64,000 bases of DNA from Blakeslea trispora (Eukaryota; Mucoromycota; Mucoromycetes; Mucorales; Choanephoraceae), in assembly GCA_025331445.1 (NCBI GenBank), contig JAIWNE010000061.1, positions 62,001-126,000 on the forward strand, written 5' to 3'. The position numbers and the translations under genes were made by a program. Within the stretch, counting starts at the first letter, position 1. Each line of letters begins with the position of its first letter. Positions 31,176 to 43,265 of the stretch are shown one piece after another. The notes under the pieces are model-generated. The model made no database searches. It was not told where the DNA came from and was given only the letters and a program-made list of their open reading frames with translations.

Positions 31176-32195
31176 TTAGAATAGGTTTGGCTTGGGGTGT
31201 CTGCATAAGAGACTCATGATATCTGACATAGTAACAACACCAATGACTTTGTTGGTATCAAGTATCCATACTCGGTGTGTATCTCGTTTGATCATATTGT
31301 CCAATATGTCTTTTAAGTCAGTGTCTGGAGTAGCAGTTGCAGGCAGAAGATGACTTGGTGCAACCTTGGTGTATTCTTGACAGCTTAATGCCAGCTGATC
31401 AATATGTTCCAAATTAGCACTTGGTAAATCTTCCACACATATATTGCCTTTGAATTCACCATGACTAAAAAAGCAAACGAAGCTTGAGCATAATCTCTTT
31501 CTTTTTTTTTTTGTTTTTTTTTTTACTTACGAATTAACAACAGGAACAGCACTTAGATTATTGTCTGCTAAAAGACGATATACATCGAGTACTGTCTCAG
31601 TCTCAGGTACAGTCACCAATGCTTGATTCGAAATTAAAGTTTGAGCACAACTGTCCAAATCTAGTAAGCCGGAAACGGAATCAGGGTGGTTGAGAATATA
31701 TCGAATGATGTCTGTCTGTGATAGAATCCATGGCTTTTTCTCTTGCTGATTAAAATCAATAACTAATGCTCGGTGATTACCTGAAGCAAAAGCATGCAGA
31801 GTCTAATTGTGTTTCTATAAGAGCCATGATGCTTAGAGCGTCTCTGTATTTACCTCAAGCAATCGATCCTCGAAATGAACCTTGTGAATTCGATAGCTTT
31901 CTCTATCAAAATCCAGTCCCAAGACGCGTTCAATTGGGTCATTCACTTTGAGCTTTTCTTTCTCAATATGTTTGTCATTGCGGCCCACAAGATAGATCAA
32001 AATATCAAAGAGATTGACGATACTAACAACCTCAGTGCTGTTGTGTGAAAATATAGGTAGTGAGGTAATCTTGTTAGTGTGCATTTTCGTAAGCGCTGTC
32101 TGAATAGAAACAGTAGGGCTGACAACAATCAAATCAGGCTTTGTTTGCGCTAAGCTTAGATCAATAGGCCGTAAATCAGTAATCAAACAAGACAT
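31176..32195 (-). CDS. CBS-domain protein (two CBS pairs, AMPK-gamma/SNF4-like layout)
   Basis: Three exons in phase, 32195-31854, 31802-31531 and 31464-31176, make 300 residues. Four CBS-like repeats are seen: VVSPTVSIQTALTKMHTNKI... (about 25-75), HFEDRLLEVNTETLH..., QALVTVPETETVLDVYRLLA... (about 165-205) and TDLKDILDNMIKRDTHRVWI... (about 250-290). The last ends with the typical VIGVVTMSDIMSLL. CBS pairs bind adenine nucleotides, and in SNF4/AMPK-gamma proteins they sense the AMP/ATP ratio. Whether this protein is a kinase subunit or a stand-alone sensor cannot be decided here. The start ATG is preceded by an A/T-rich leader (poly-T/poly-A at 32218-32238). Confidence 0.85.
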
Positions 32196-32644
32196 TGGAT
32201 TTGTGTTATTGAAAAGGGTTTTTTTTTTAAAAAAAAGGAAAGAGAGAGACAAGAGAATCAAGAGATTTGAAAATTTTAAGCTTTAATCACATGTTCTAAT
32301 TTTAACAAGCAGAAGGAAAGAACGGGTGGGCAAAAGTTTCATAAAGTAATTTAAGGAAAGCAACCTTTAAATCAAGTAAAATGCATAAATTGAACGACAA
32401 CCAAGTTTCTTTTTTTTTGTGCCAATGAAAGCCAAACTGATACTTCAGCTGTTTCTCTACAAACTCATACAAAATAACCCATCAAAGGCTTAACCAATTC
32501 CCTCTTATACTCTTTACTTTCCCTTCAAAAAAAAAAGAATCTAATCTTACTGAAAATGTAAAATAAGTAATAAATTCATCTAAACAAAACCAAACTTCGG
32601 TTTTTTCTTTCTTTATTAGTGTATCAATCAAATGAGGATTGGAT
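32196..32644. other. Shared flank: CBS gene promoter and RPP0 3' UTR
   Basis: No coding sequence seen. 32216-32240 is a poly-T/poly-A tract near the CBS start; 32400-32640 is the T-rich 3' flank of RPP0. Confidence 0.5.
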
Positions 32645-33574
32645 TTAGTCAAAGAGACCGAAGCCCATGTCGTCATCTTCTTCCTCCTCTTCTTCGGCAG
32701 CAGCTTCAGCAGCAGGGGCATCAGAAGAAGCGGCAGCAGCAGCAGGAGCAGCAACAGCGAAGGCTTCAGGGTTGGCAATGAATTCCTTGATTTGTTCAGA
32801 ACCAGGGAAAGTGTAGTCGGAAGCGACAGAGACAGCCAACAAGTTCTTGTAACCGTTGATGATGGAGTGAGGAACGGAGGCAACGGTGGGGTAACCAACA
32901 GCGAGAGAGACGGAAGCAATTTCGCGGATGGCAGCCATCAAGTTGGCAACCAATTGAGATTCTTCAACGTCGAGAACATCGGCAGAGAAGAGAGAACCAG
33001 CATCGTAAACTTGAACAACACCCATACCGTAAGTGAAGGGAGAGATGTTCAACATGTTCAACAAAGTGGCTTCGGAAGGACCAACCTTTTCACCAGCGTT
33101 AACGAGCTTGACATCGGAAACGATTTCAATGGTACCACGAGCAATCTTGGTAGGAATACCCAAAGCTTGGAAGAAAGAGGTCTTACCGGGTTCCATACCA
33201 GTGTTACCACCAGGAACAGTGACATCAGAGGGAGCGACAGCACCAGCACGAGCAGGAGCAGCAACACGGTTAGAGACGATCTTTTCACGGATGTCCTTCA
33301 AGTCACCGTTGGTGAAAACGAAACCAATGTTACCCTTAACGAAGTTAAGAAGCTTTTCGAGTTCGGGACGGGCAGTGATCAAACCCTTCAAGGCACGACG
33401 AACCATGGTGTTCTTACCCATGAGGACGACAGCTTCACCACGGAGAGCAACACGAATTTGGTGCATTTGGTTGGAGCTGACATTGTCAACGTTGACAATG
33501 AAGATGGATTGGTAGGTTTCCAAGTAGTTGTTGAGCTTTTGGAAGTAAAGGGCCTTGTTTTCTCTCTTCGACAT
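32645..33574 (-). CDS. RPP0: 60S acidic ribosomal protein P0
   Basis: A single 309-residue exon. The N-terminal L10/P0 domain includes [20 protein letters not shown] and [19 protein letters not shown], and the alanine-rich hinge ends with the acidic P-protein tail [12 protein letters not shown]0 anchors the P1/P2 stalk that recruits elongation factors to the large subunit. Codon use is strongly biased (GGT, AAG, GCT/GCC), as expected for a highly expressed gene. A likely 5' UTR intron lies upstream (33697-33611). The long open frame on the opposite strand is a by-product of this codon bias. Confidence 0.98.
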   Translation of the reverse strand: MSKRENKALYFQKLNNYLETYQSIFIVNVDNVSSNQMHQIRVALRGEAVVLMGKNTMVRRALKGLITARPELEKLLNFVKGNIGFVFTNGDLKDIREKIVSNRVAAPARAGAVAPSDVTVPGGNTGMEPGKTSFFQALGIPTKIARGTIEIVSDVKLVNAGEKVGPSEATLLNMLNISPFTYGMGVVQVYDAGSLFSADVLDVEESQLVANLMAAIREIASVSLAVGYPTVASVPHSIINGYKNLLAVSVASDYTFPGSEQIKEFIANPEAFAVAAPAAAAASSDAPAAEAAAEEEEEEDDDMGFGLFD

Positions 33575-33610
33575 GTTGATTAGCTAACTGTTCGAGGACT
33601 AATTAAAGAA

Positions 33611-33697
33611 CTAAAATCTGTTAATCATCATGTATAGATAGATGGACGGATGGATGGCGGGATGGATGACTGTGTTTAGAGGGGGTATAATCATTAC
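33611..33697 (-). other. Probable 5' UTR intron of RPP0
   Basis: On the minus strand CCAG|GTAATG (donor at 33697) and CAGATTTTAG (acceptor ending 33611) bracket 87 bp just before the leader ending at ATG 33574. It contains a GATG-type short repeat (33640-33670). No transcript evidence is available. Confidence 0.55.
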
Positions 33698-35079
33698 CTG
33701 GCTGTTAGAGGAAGAATAAAAAAATCTCGAATCCGCTTCGAAGTTTATTGACAATCAACCATTGTGTGACTATTTTCGAAAGCCAATCAGAGCGGAAGCA
33801 TTGTCAACTTTTTCATTTTCATCAGCACTCTCTCTCTGTTACTGTGTATGATGCAGGCTAAATGCATTCATTCTAACTATTAACTGCCATGTATCTGTCG
33901 ATTTATCGGCTATATGCAATTAATTGTTGTCTAATTCAGTATCATTCCTCTATGAACGATAAAATCAAACTTGCTTCTTTCTTTTCTCTACTCGTTTTCA
34001 AGAGAGATGGAATTTGGTCCAAGGCTTAACAGCATATACTTCCGTTAAGAAAGGAGAGTCAATATCTCTTTGTTTTAAGGGTACCCATATATTTTCTTTT
34101 TTATTTCTGTTGTAAGGGGCTTTCATACCTTTTGTGGCTGATTTGATTTGTTATGTTCGTTATCTTCTTGGCTATAAGTTTGATTATTGGATTTCCACTT
34201 TATTGTTTTCAGATATGCTATCAATGTGTGAGAAAAGTGGTTTCTTTATTTTATTGTATACTTCTTTCATGTATTATTGGGCTCGACTGTCATGTCTGGG
34301 AGGAAGAGAGGTGCTCGACCACATTTTCTTAAGACTTGAATTTCAATTGACTCGACTGGTAAGGTATGGAATGCTTTGGGTATCCTAATTTGAAGATATT
34401 GCTATATCAACTCTGAGTGGATGTAGCAGTTCCTTTTTTTTTCCTTCACCAGACGAAATAAATAGTATGATGGACTTCATCTACTGTTGCGGGGTCGAAA
34501 AAACAATTTTGATGGGCTGTAAATCTTTATTTACATAACAATAGATATGTTATATCCGAGAATATAACAAGCACGGATATAAAGAATAAAAGTGTAAAAC
34601 AGAAAAGTGATTAGGACTTGAACGGCCAAAAAGATAGATATGAATATGATATGCGTTAATTTCATGATAATTAACTAGCAATCCTTATTTAAACTGAGTG
34701 CAATTGATGATAGCTAATCGGGTGCTTTGGATAAAGGTTGATACCTATTGCGCATTGACCAAAGGTTACCATTGGCGCAATTGTTTCGATCCAAATGTCC
34801 TGATGTAAATGAAGTGTGATTTGATCTTTTATTTAGACTGAGCTAAGTGTCAATCTGGCTATGAATAATGAAGGGTTGTGTAACTAGGTACCCGCTTAGA
34901 CCTAGATAATGTCTTAGATGAGGTAGAATGTAGGCTGTATACAACAAGACATACAAAATAAAAGGCAAAGAAAATAAAACAATGAGTTGGCGTTATTATA
35001 TGAGGGATGGGACACGAAGCACTGTGCTTCTGGTAGCTTGGGTATCTTACATTGCGATGGGACTCATCAGTAGGTTTGT
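33698..35079. other. Intergenic region, nothing recognised
   Basis: 33700-33950 is presumably the RPP0 promoter. The rest has one 84-codon plus-strand frame (34134-34388) with no known domain, and AT-rich sequence. It includes the downstream flank of the Fanzor relic, where a guide RNA would be expected; I could not identify one by eye. Confidence 0.45.
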
Positions 35080-36690
35080 TCAGGTTTCACTTCCGATATT
35101 AGCAGCGGAATTCACATCTCTATTCCAGAACAGGCCGGTATTGTTATTCGCTGGATGCTGGGGACACAGTTTCAACGGGCAAATAGAACGGTTGCCTGTT
35201 ACTCCTTGATCAGGGCATTGGCTTGTTCCATGCAAAATATGGTTCTCTTCATCATAACATTCCAACGTAGAACTAGATTCAAACGTGTTACCATCGAAGC
35301 CTCCAGAACGATGTTTTTTTTTTGCGGTGGTTACAGACGTACATGGGAGTACGAGCAAGATCAAGCCGTTGATGACAGTGGCAGCAGTTGACAGATGTAC
35401 GGAATTCATCAACAGGAACCACAATGGCTTTTTCGGCAATAGCACGTTGGACTTGCTTGACAGGAATTGGCGTATTGCCCCGGTAAGTGCCACGGATGCT
35501 AGCATCATCATACACAACAACAGTTCTTCTAGTATCATCTACAAGTCTTAGTTGATCTTGAAAATGGGTTCTGTATAGTCTTCTCCTCTTCTCTCAGAAC
35601 TTTTTAATGAAGAATGAGCTAGCTCAAATTCATCACAAACCTATGTTCTACCAAGAACGACTTGAGCAACATAATCTTGAGCCATTTTACGATTGGAAAA
35701 GGTACAACTCTTGTTTTCACGGAGGCACCAACTTTACATAAAGCCATGTATTTTTGTACGTTCAGAGGCAAAAGGGTTTAGAAACTGCATAATACCTTCA
35801 TTCGTGCATACATTGCGACTTTACTATCGGTCATAAGAAGCTTGAATGCCTGACTGGGCTCAACTTTTTAATTCTTTTTGTTGCATCCGCGATATACCAG
35901 AACGGACTTTGTAAGATGCATCAATAACAATAAAAGAATGCTACTTGGTTGTTTGCTTGTTGGTCAGCAGTTGCGTATCACAGTCTACACCACACGCACA
36001 ATATCACAAACAAAAGATCAATACCAATAACTCGGTCATTTTCAGTAACACCAAAAGGATTCTTGTAAAGAGGATAAAGACCTTTAGTCCAGTTGTTGAT
36101 ATTTTGCGAGTGTTTTGCGTTGTTGTGTCTTTTTGGCTTTGATGAACAAAGTTGATAGCTGTCTTTTGAAAAAGTAAATTTGACCACATGTCCATCCGTC
36201 TTTATATCAAACGCTAGCTGCGTACCTTCATGCTCAATTCTTCTCAAGTCAAAGATTGTGTTCTAGAGATCTCTTTTGGATGCTTACCTAGAATAAAAAA
36301 CCTAGAAATCTATTTGAGGAATAAAGACACCACTGCGGATACACGAGTCAGGAATAGGCAGATAGTTTGCATGAATTTTTTTGAACAAGTGATGTAAAGC
36401 GGGTATACCACTTAGAGACACATGGACGATTGAGTGGTTACCCTGTGGTATCAGACTCCAAAGCTTGATTTGAAAGTCAGGAAGTGAAGAAGCAACTTGC
36501 AATAGACGGTAGCTGACACGGAGATACTTGAATGGATGGGCAGAGGCATTTTCATAATTGTCAACATGTTCATATTCTGTGTTTGCAGAGTCAGCATCAT
36601 AAATCGGACGAACGCTATTGTACAGCGGATCCAGACTGACAAAGGCAGGCAGTTCTTCTTCAATATTTTCTTCATTTTCTCGAAACACAA
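35080..36690 (-). pseudogene. Fanzor (eukaryotic TnpB-like RNA-guided nuclease) relic
   Basis: Reading down the minus strand: 36688-36302 is a possible N-terminal part. 36247-35978 has the segment FDIKTDGHVVKFTF and the RuvC-I box NDRVIGID (Asp codon at 36019-36017). A damaged middle follows, with several stops (about 35990-35560). Then comes RGNTPIPVKQVQRAIAEK and the TnpB/Fanzor hallmark VDEFRTSVNCCHCHQRL, with two CxxC-type zinc-finger pairs. A run of ten A (35314-35323) shifts the frame by one, and the end carries the second Cys pair and the RuvC-III box WNRDVNSAANIG. Fanzors are nucleases found in eukaryotic transposons and guided by an adjacent non-coding RNA. This copy is inactive: frameshift, stops and a lost middle. 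Confidence 0.75.
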
Positions 36691-36807
36691 TTTCTTAAAA
36701 TTTTCTATGGTTTACGATACCATCGGCAGCTTTTCGAGCTGATAATTGAAAAAAAGATGTTTTAGTATAAAGTAAAGGTTGCCTACGTATTACAATATGT
36801 TAGTGTT

Positions 36808-36944
36808 ATCTAAAGCCATGATAGGCAAACGTCCAAGCTGTTGCTGCTGATTCATGAAATAGCCTTTGAATATTCTTACAACCGATAGTCTTGTAAAAAG
36901 CAAATACATAACAACGTCTAAGACAAATAGTAAGCATAAGTCAT

Positions 36945-36975
<31 letters not shown>

Positions 36976-38466
36976 GTATGTATTTACTTTGAATTGTAGT
37001 TGTTCCGTACAAGTGAGAGATTTCAATGTGGAGCTGATCAAGGCTAGGAATAGGTATATCAAAATCGGTAAAGCTACGAGGTATAGAGGGGTGAAAACGT
37101 TAATAAAGAGATTGTTGGCAACCAATGTTCTTGAGTGTGTATGTATTCTGTATGTACTTACTATTCTAGTATTTAAATTCTGAGGATCGACTGCAACTCT
37201 TCGACACACGTGAGACCAAAAAATAGCGTTTGTGAGCTTTGGAAATAAAGTATGGTCTCCAGGACTTGCCTCAACAAGCGTAATCTGTTGAGCAATGATT
37301 TCAGCCTGCTGGAATGTATTACTGTAGCTAGATGTGATTTCTTGAAGCTGTTTTCTGAGATAATCATATTGAAGGTGTTGAGTCATATTTGCATGCGAGT
37401 CAATAAGATGTTAGTTGGCAATTCAATATGTTTGCAAAGCTTGCAAATGTTGTTCATTGTTGGAATTAAAGATACGAATCTGGTTGGTAAGTTGAGTAAG
37501 CAGCAACAACTCATCCTGGCTCAAATCGTTTTTCCTTAGTTTATTAAAACTGTTTTCTATCGACTGCCTTCCAAGTCATACCTGTTCAGACAAATTTAAA
37601 CCATTAATGATGTTCTGGGCAGGTGTAAGACGATTGAAAGTGTTGAGCATGACATTGTTAATCTGGTCAATTAGTTGTCTTGTTAGCTGTAAAAGTCGAG
37701 TAACAAGTTGTTGGATGAGCACGAGTTGAGGACAAATCTGCGCAACAACTTGGGTCAAAGTAGTATGCAGCTGGTTGATATGCTCCAGATTTGTGCCTTG
37801 TTGTGCTATAGCATTGCATAATTGTTGAACAATAAATGCAATGTTATCAATAGTAGGTCTTAATTGGATAAGCTGATCATGGATAACCATTGCAGAAGGT
37901 TATAACATATTTGTTATAGGCTCAGATTCAGTATCAATGGTTTGACGGATGACAGTAGCATGCAACTGGTATATTTCTTCTATCAACTGATTGGTAAGCA
38001 AAGTAAAATGATTAACTGGTTAACAGATCTCTCCAATTCTGGCATTCTGTTTCGATAACGAGTAACAAGTTCAACTTGTTGAGTGTTAAAGAATTGTTTC
38101 AGAATCAACAAAGTTAAATTCAGTGCATCTTGACAAAGAATATTGAATCCTTCGGCTAGTCTACGAAAAAAAAGTTTCAACATAATAACATGAGAATTCT
38201 ATATGGCAAACTAATATAGAATCGAAACCCTACCTTCAGAGGTTTGTAGTCATTTCTTGAAAGAGGCCCAAATTTGTACTTTCTGTTGACGTACCCAGTA
38301 TGCTGTTCTTTATCAGGAGGAGGAAGAGTACCAGGCATTCTTTTCCTTTCAAGACCAGCTTCAGTGGTTGCTTTTCTCTTGCGTCTTTGAGCTAGAGCAT
38401 GATAGCAACAATTTGATTATGTGTGATAAAGAACAAGAAGCATAAAAAAGTCAACTTACTTGTCAT
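36808..38466 (-). pseudogene. Unrecognised multi-exon gene with in-frame stops
   Basis: Exon 1 is only ATGACAA (38466-38460). Exon 2 (38391-38234) encodes RRKRKATTEAGLERKR... and ...GYVNRKYKFGPLSRNDYKPL. Later exons encode helical, Gln/Leu/Asn-rich sequence (QLIQLRPTIDNIAFIVQQL, LVLIQQLVTRLLQLTRQLID, HLQYDYLRKQLQEITSSYSN) and a C-terminal part with FWSHVCRRVAVDPQNL and FHESAATAWTFAYHGF. It contains TAA at 37900-37902, TGA at 37423-37425 and TAA at 37411-37413. The exon 2-3 junction also does not keep phase. I do not recognise the family. It has a basic N-terminus and long coiled-coil-like helices, and lies just upstream of, and parallel to, the Fanzor relic; the two could belong to one mobile unit, which is unproven. 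Confidence 0.5.
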
Positions 38467-39082
38467 TTAATCCAAAGAAGAGGACAGAGAAAAAAAGAGA
38501 GAAAAGCCCAAAAATGGCCAAGGCGAAAGCCTAGAAAGAAATAGAAAGAAAAGCTTAGAGAGATAATGAAGAAGAAAAGGTCTTTCCTATTAACTGCTTA
38601 TATATCGTTTAGAACATTGAATATCATTCTTGATGTAAATGGGTAATGTGACATTACACAAAAGTGAAGGTAGACAAAACCCATAAAAGACCTGAATGTG
38701 CAAAGTGTGCGAGAAATCAATCTATTCTGCTTGATCTTTCTCAACATCAATGATGTACGATGTACTAGAAGATACCAAAGTTAGTAAACTTTTCGAATGG
38801 ATGATAGAATAGCGAGCGTATTATCTTATGAGACAGGCTTTTCTTGTTTAGAATTGGAGATGCTTTATATTATTCACTCTTGATCATGGCTATTTAGATT
38901 GTATTTTCCATGAGTAGCTTAAGAGGCTCTATTAAAACTCCGGGATATCCAAAATCAGGACACTCAAAATATCTGCCCTCCACTGGCAAAAGTGTGACGC
39001 GTATCAAGATAAATTTGGCAGAAATAGAATTTCGCCTTCTGTTTTTTTTGGGTTATTTCCTGCAGAATACAATAAATAAGAA
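38467..39082. other. Divergent promoter region (unknown gene / PRP6)
   Basis: Separates the minus-strand gene starting at 38466 from PRP6 (ATG 39083). No coding sequence seen. Confidence 0.5.
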
Positions 39083-41875
39083 ATGTTTGGTGTCAAGGAT
39101 TTTATGGGCAAACCAGCCCCACCTAACTACGTTGCTGGTTTAGGTCGTGGTGCTACTGGTTTTACTACCCGTTCAGATATTGGTCCTGCAAGAGAATCAG
39201 GTGTTGAAGCGTAAGAGGAAAAAGCCAAAACAAAAGACAAATCGTTTAAATATCTTTTTTTTTTTAGTAATGATTTCGGAAAAAGCGCAGCCAAAGAAGG
39301 TGAAGATGACGACGATCAGTATCAAGATCCCGATAATGAAGTGGGCTTGTTTTCGTCAGCACCTTACGAGGAAGACGATGAAGAAGCAGATCGAGTATGG
39401 GATATGATTGATGCCAAGATGGATGAACGTCGTAAAGCTCGTCGAGAAGCTCGAGAGCGAGAAGAATTGGCTCGTTACCGACTCGAACGACCTAAAATTT
39501 CTCAACAATTTGCCGACCTGAAGCGCCAGTTGACAACGATTGATGAATCGGAATGGGCTGCTATTCCTGAAGTAAGCGATTTAGTTGGCAAAAACAGAAA
39601 AAGAAGCAAAGCACCAGAACGATTTACACCTATGCCTGATTCACTTATTGCAGCAGCTCGAGATAAGACTGGCTACGACACACAACTAAACGAAGCTGAG
39701 CAGAAACTGGGAGGCATTGCTTCTACAATGATGCCGCCCACCGAAGATATGATGACCAACTTTAGAGAAATTGGTCAGGCAAGAGACAAAGTGCTCGGTC
39801 TCAAGCTGGATCAAGTTTCGTCTGATTCTGCTTCAGGCAAGACAACCATTGACCCCAAAGGCTATTTGACCGATCTGAACAGTGTCGTTGTCAAGAGCGA
39901 TGCAGAGATTGGCGATATCAAGAAAGCTAGACTTTTGCTAAACTCAGTAATCACTACAAATCCAAAGCATGCACCTGGTTGGATTGCTGCTGCTCGTTTG
40001 GAAGAAGTTGCAGGAAGACCTGTTCATGCTAGAAACATCATTGCAAAGGGTTGTGAACAATGTCCTAAAAATGAAGATGTCTGGTTAGAAGCAGCACGGT
40101 TGAACACTACAGATAATGCAAAGATCATTTTGGGTGATGCTGTCCGTCATTTACCTCAGTCTGTTAAAATCTGGTTAAAAGCTGTCTCGCTTGAAACTGA
40201 AAATAAGGCAAAGAAAAAGGTATTGCGTCGTGCGCTCGAATTTATTCCAAACTCTGTCAAATTATGGCGCTCAGCTATCAACATGGAAGAAAACCCTGAG
40301 GATGCAAAGGTTTTACTTTCTCGTGCAGTTGAACTTGTGCCACTCAGTGTTGATCTTTGGTTAGCCCTGGCCCGTCTTGAAAGTTATGAAAATGCTCAAA
40401 AAGTACTCAACAAAGCACGTGCTGCTATTCCTTCCAGTCACGAAATCTGGATTGCTGCTGCTCGTCTACAAGAAGAGCATGGTAAACCCGAAATGGTGGA
40501 TCGCATCATTGCTATGGCAGCCAAGGCTCTTGCTCAATCAGGAGTTATGTTGGATAGAGACCAATGGATTGAAGAAGCAGAGAAATGTGAAAAGAATGGA
40601 TCAGTAGCTACCTGCCAGGCAATTATCAAAGCGACTATCAGTATGGGTGTTGAGGACGAGGACAGAAAGTCAACATGGATGGAAGACGCAGAGAGTTGTG
40701 TTGCTCATGGCTCAATTGAAACTGCGCGTGCCATTTATGCTTATGCACTCAAGGTATTCCCTGGTAAACCATCTATTTGGCAGCAAGCTGCTTATTTGGA
40801 AAAAGCTCATGGTACACCAGAGAGTTTGGAAGAACTACTTCAGCGTGCTGTCAAGTACTGTCCTCAAGCTGAAGTGCTTTGGCTTATGGGTGCCAAAGAG
40901 AAATGGCTTGCGGGTGATGTGGAGAGTGCCCGAGCTATTTTGGAAGAAGCCTTTAGAGCTAATCCCAACAGTGAGCAGATTTGGCTTGCTGCCGTTAAAG
41001 TGGAGAGTGAAAGCGATGAGTACGATCGTGCTCGAAAGCTGCTAGAATTGGCCAGAAAAGAGTCTGGTACAGAGCGTGTGTGGATGAAGTCTGTCATGCT
41101 TGAGAGACAAATGAAGAATTACGAACAATGTAACGTTCTGCTGGACGAAGCTTTAAAGACGTTTCCCACTTTTGATAAGCTTTGGATGATTAAGGGTCAG
41201 ATTGAAGAGTCTCAAAACAATCAAGCAAAGGCCCGTGAAGTATACAACAAGGCTGTCAAGAATTGTCCCAAGAGTATCCCATTGTGGATTCTACTTTCTC
41301 GTTTAGAGTTCAAAATGGGTATGATGACAAAGGCCCGTGCCTCTCTAGAAAAAGCACGATTTATCAATCCAAAGACACCAGAGCTTTGGGTTGAAGCTAT
41401 ACGTGTTGAAAAAAATAGTAACAACTTGGCCGTAGCTAAATCACTATCAGCAAAGGCATTACAAGAATGTCCTAGCTCAGGTATTATTTGGACAGAAGTC
41501 ATCTTTATGGAAGCCAGGCCACAGCGAAAGGCCCGTAGTGTGGATGCTCTCAAAAAGTGTGAGCATGATCCTGTTGTTGTTACGGCTGTTGCTCGTCTGT
41601 TTTGGACTGACCGTAAAATTGAGAAAGCCCGTAACTGGTTCCAAAAGGCGATACAGATTGATCCGGATCAAGGCGACTCTTTTGCATGGTGGTACAAATT
41701 TGAATTACAGCATGGTATTCAAGAGCAACAGAATGCTTGTGTTAAACGATGTGTCCTAGCTGAACCTCGCCACGGAGAAGTATGGCAGTCAGTTGCAAAA
41801 GACGTTGCAAATATTGGCAAAAAGACAGAAGAAATACTTAAATTATGTGCCGACACTTTAGAACAACCCAAATAA
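39083..41875 (+). CDS. PRP6: Pre-mRNA-splicing factor PRP6 (U4/U6.U5 tri-snRNP)
   Basis: Two exons, 39083-39210 and 39268-41875, joined GC|T, give 911 residues; human PRPF6 has 941. The N-terminal PRP1 domain begins [20 protein letters not shown] and includes [20 protein letters not shown]. From about residue 270 the protein is a long array of HAT/TPR repeats, each with a W near the start (for example [43 protein letters not shown]). PRP6 bridges U5 to U4/U6 in the tri-snRNP in the nucleus. The frame is intact, and only one short intron near the 5' end was found. Confidence 0.97.
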
Positions 41876-43265
41876 TCTTTAAATAAAATACCATCAACAG
41901 ACAACTTGTCTACTTCATTTGATTACAAGCTAATTGAAGATATGACAAACATAAATCAAGTATAACAATGGCTTTGCTGTTTCTGTATTTTAAACCTATA
42001 GGAATATTAGTTTACTTTGATCCTGTATTCTTGTATATATCGTCTGCAATTATCAGGTGCGCAATAATGCTGTACTTGCCATATTTAGGGGTAGATGGGC
42101 CTACAGAATATTGATAGGCTCTGATCATTATAGTTTGCTTGGCAGATAAAAACATAGTAAGAGGCATGTACAACAGCTTTTTGGAGTCTTTAAACAATTT
42201 TTTTTAGACTCGCCGACATTGTCTAAATTAGGGTTCGTCACTAAAATGCTAGTCAAGCCTTCAAATCCTTCCTGCTCGGCAGGTTCATGGTGCTTGCATT
42301 TGCATGATTTACAAACAATGCTCAAGAGTTAAGTCGGTACTTATTCTTACCTCACCCTATGAAGTTTCAAAAAAGAAAAATAAAGAAAGCATTGGATCGC
42401 TTTATTTGATGTTTAGCACAGAGAGATATTAAAAAGAAAAGAGGCTTATGATTGCTTTTATTACATGCCATGCCCCTCAGCTTAAGCTCATTGAATTTGG
42501 ATGAAGGTTTGAAGTCTTTCTCTCAAACGACATAGCTATCACATCAATTTTTTGACCCAATACATATGTTTGTTACCCATTCAGGAATATCTTTACGTTT
42601 TTGCTGTCTCAATTTGACTCATTTAGTATGTATATCAAAACACCAACATTGACAAACAACAATTTGTTTTTTTTTGTTTGTCATTTCTTTGCTGTCATCT
42701 CTCTGACTAATATATACAGAAAAGGCTATGTGGGTATTAAGGCACAAATAAGAAAGTTTATGAACACACATCCGACCATTCTTTTATAGAGTTGATTGCT
42801 CACATTGAAGTAATTGTACATCATGCCAATGCTTATGATGTGTGTTTTGTACTATCATGTAACCATGTACTAAAATATCTTATTTGATTGTTTCTTTTGT
42901 ATTATTGATTGTATTCCAACTTTCAATTGTTGTATAGATTGAATGCCCGATTGTTCGGTTGTTATGTCAGAAGAAATACTCTTTAAGGCTGTACAACTTT
43001 TCTATAGTTAAATGATAAGTAAGCAAGTGTGTTATCTTTATCTTTTGTTGGTGTAGTTTAAATGTTTTGGCAGGACAATCTGAAATATTAGGGAATCTTT
43101 TTACGGAAATCCTGTATTCAGGAAAGGTAAAATTTAAGTTTTGGGAAGACAAAGCCAGCGCAGGATATCTTTTTTTAGAACATTTAGTTAGCCGCAAGTA
43201 TTTATGGTAAGGACTTGAATTAAAGAACTAAATAAACAACAGAAAATTTAAATTAAAAAAAAAAG
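41876..43265. other. Intergenic region, nothing recognised
   Basis: Minus-strand frames at 42012-42325 overlap in two phases and look like an eroded short gene (one starts with a Cys/His-rich CKSCKCKHH), but I cannot assign it. The remainder is AT-rich with poly-T and poly-A runs up to the leader of the next gene. Confidence 0.4.

Noticed and set aside
32639..33583. 314-codon open frame on the plus strand opposite RPP0
   Set aside because: It is the mirror of a highly codon-biased ribosomal protein gene and shows no domain; long antisense frames are expected there.
34400..35080. Fanzor guide-RNA gene downstream of the relic
   Set aside because: Expected by analogy, but I could not see a conserved structure or boundary by eye, so it is not listed as a feature.
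34982..35551. Plus-strand open frames over the Fanzor relic
   Set aside because: They are antisense to the RuvC/zinc-finger coding segments and show no domain of their own.
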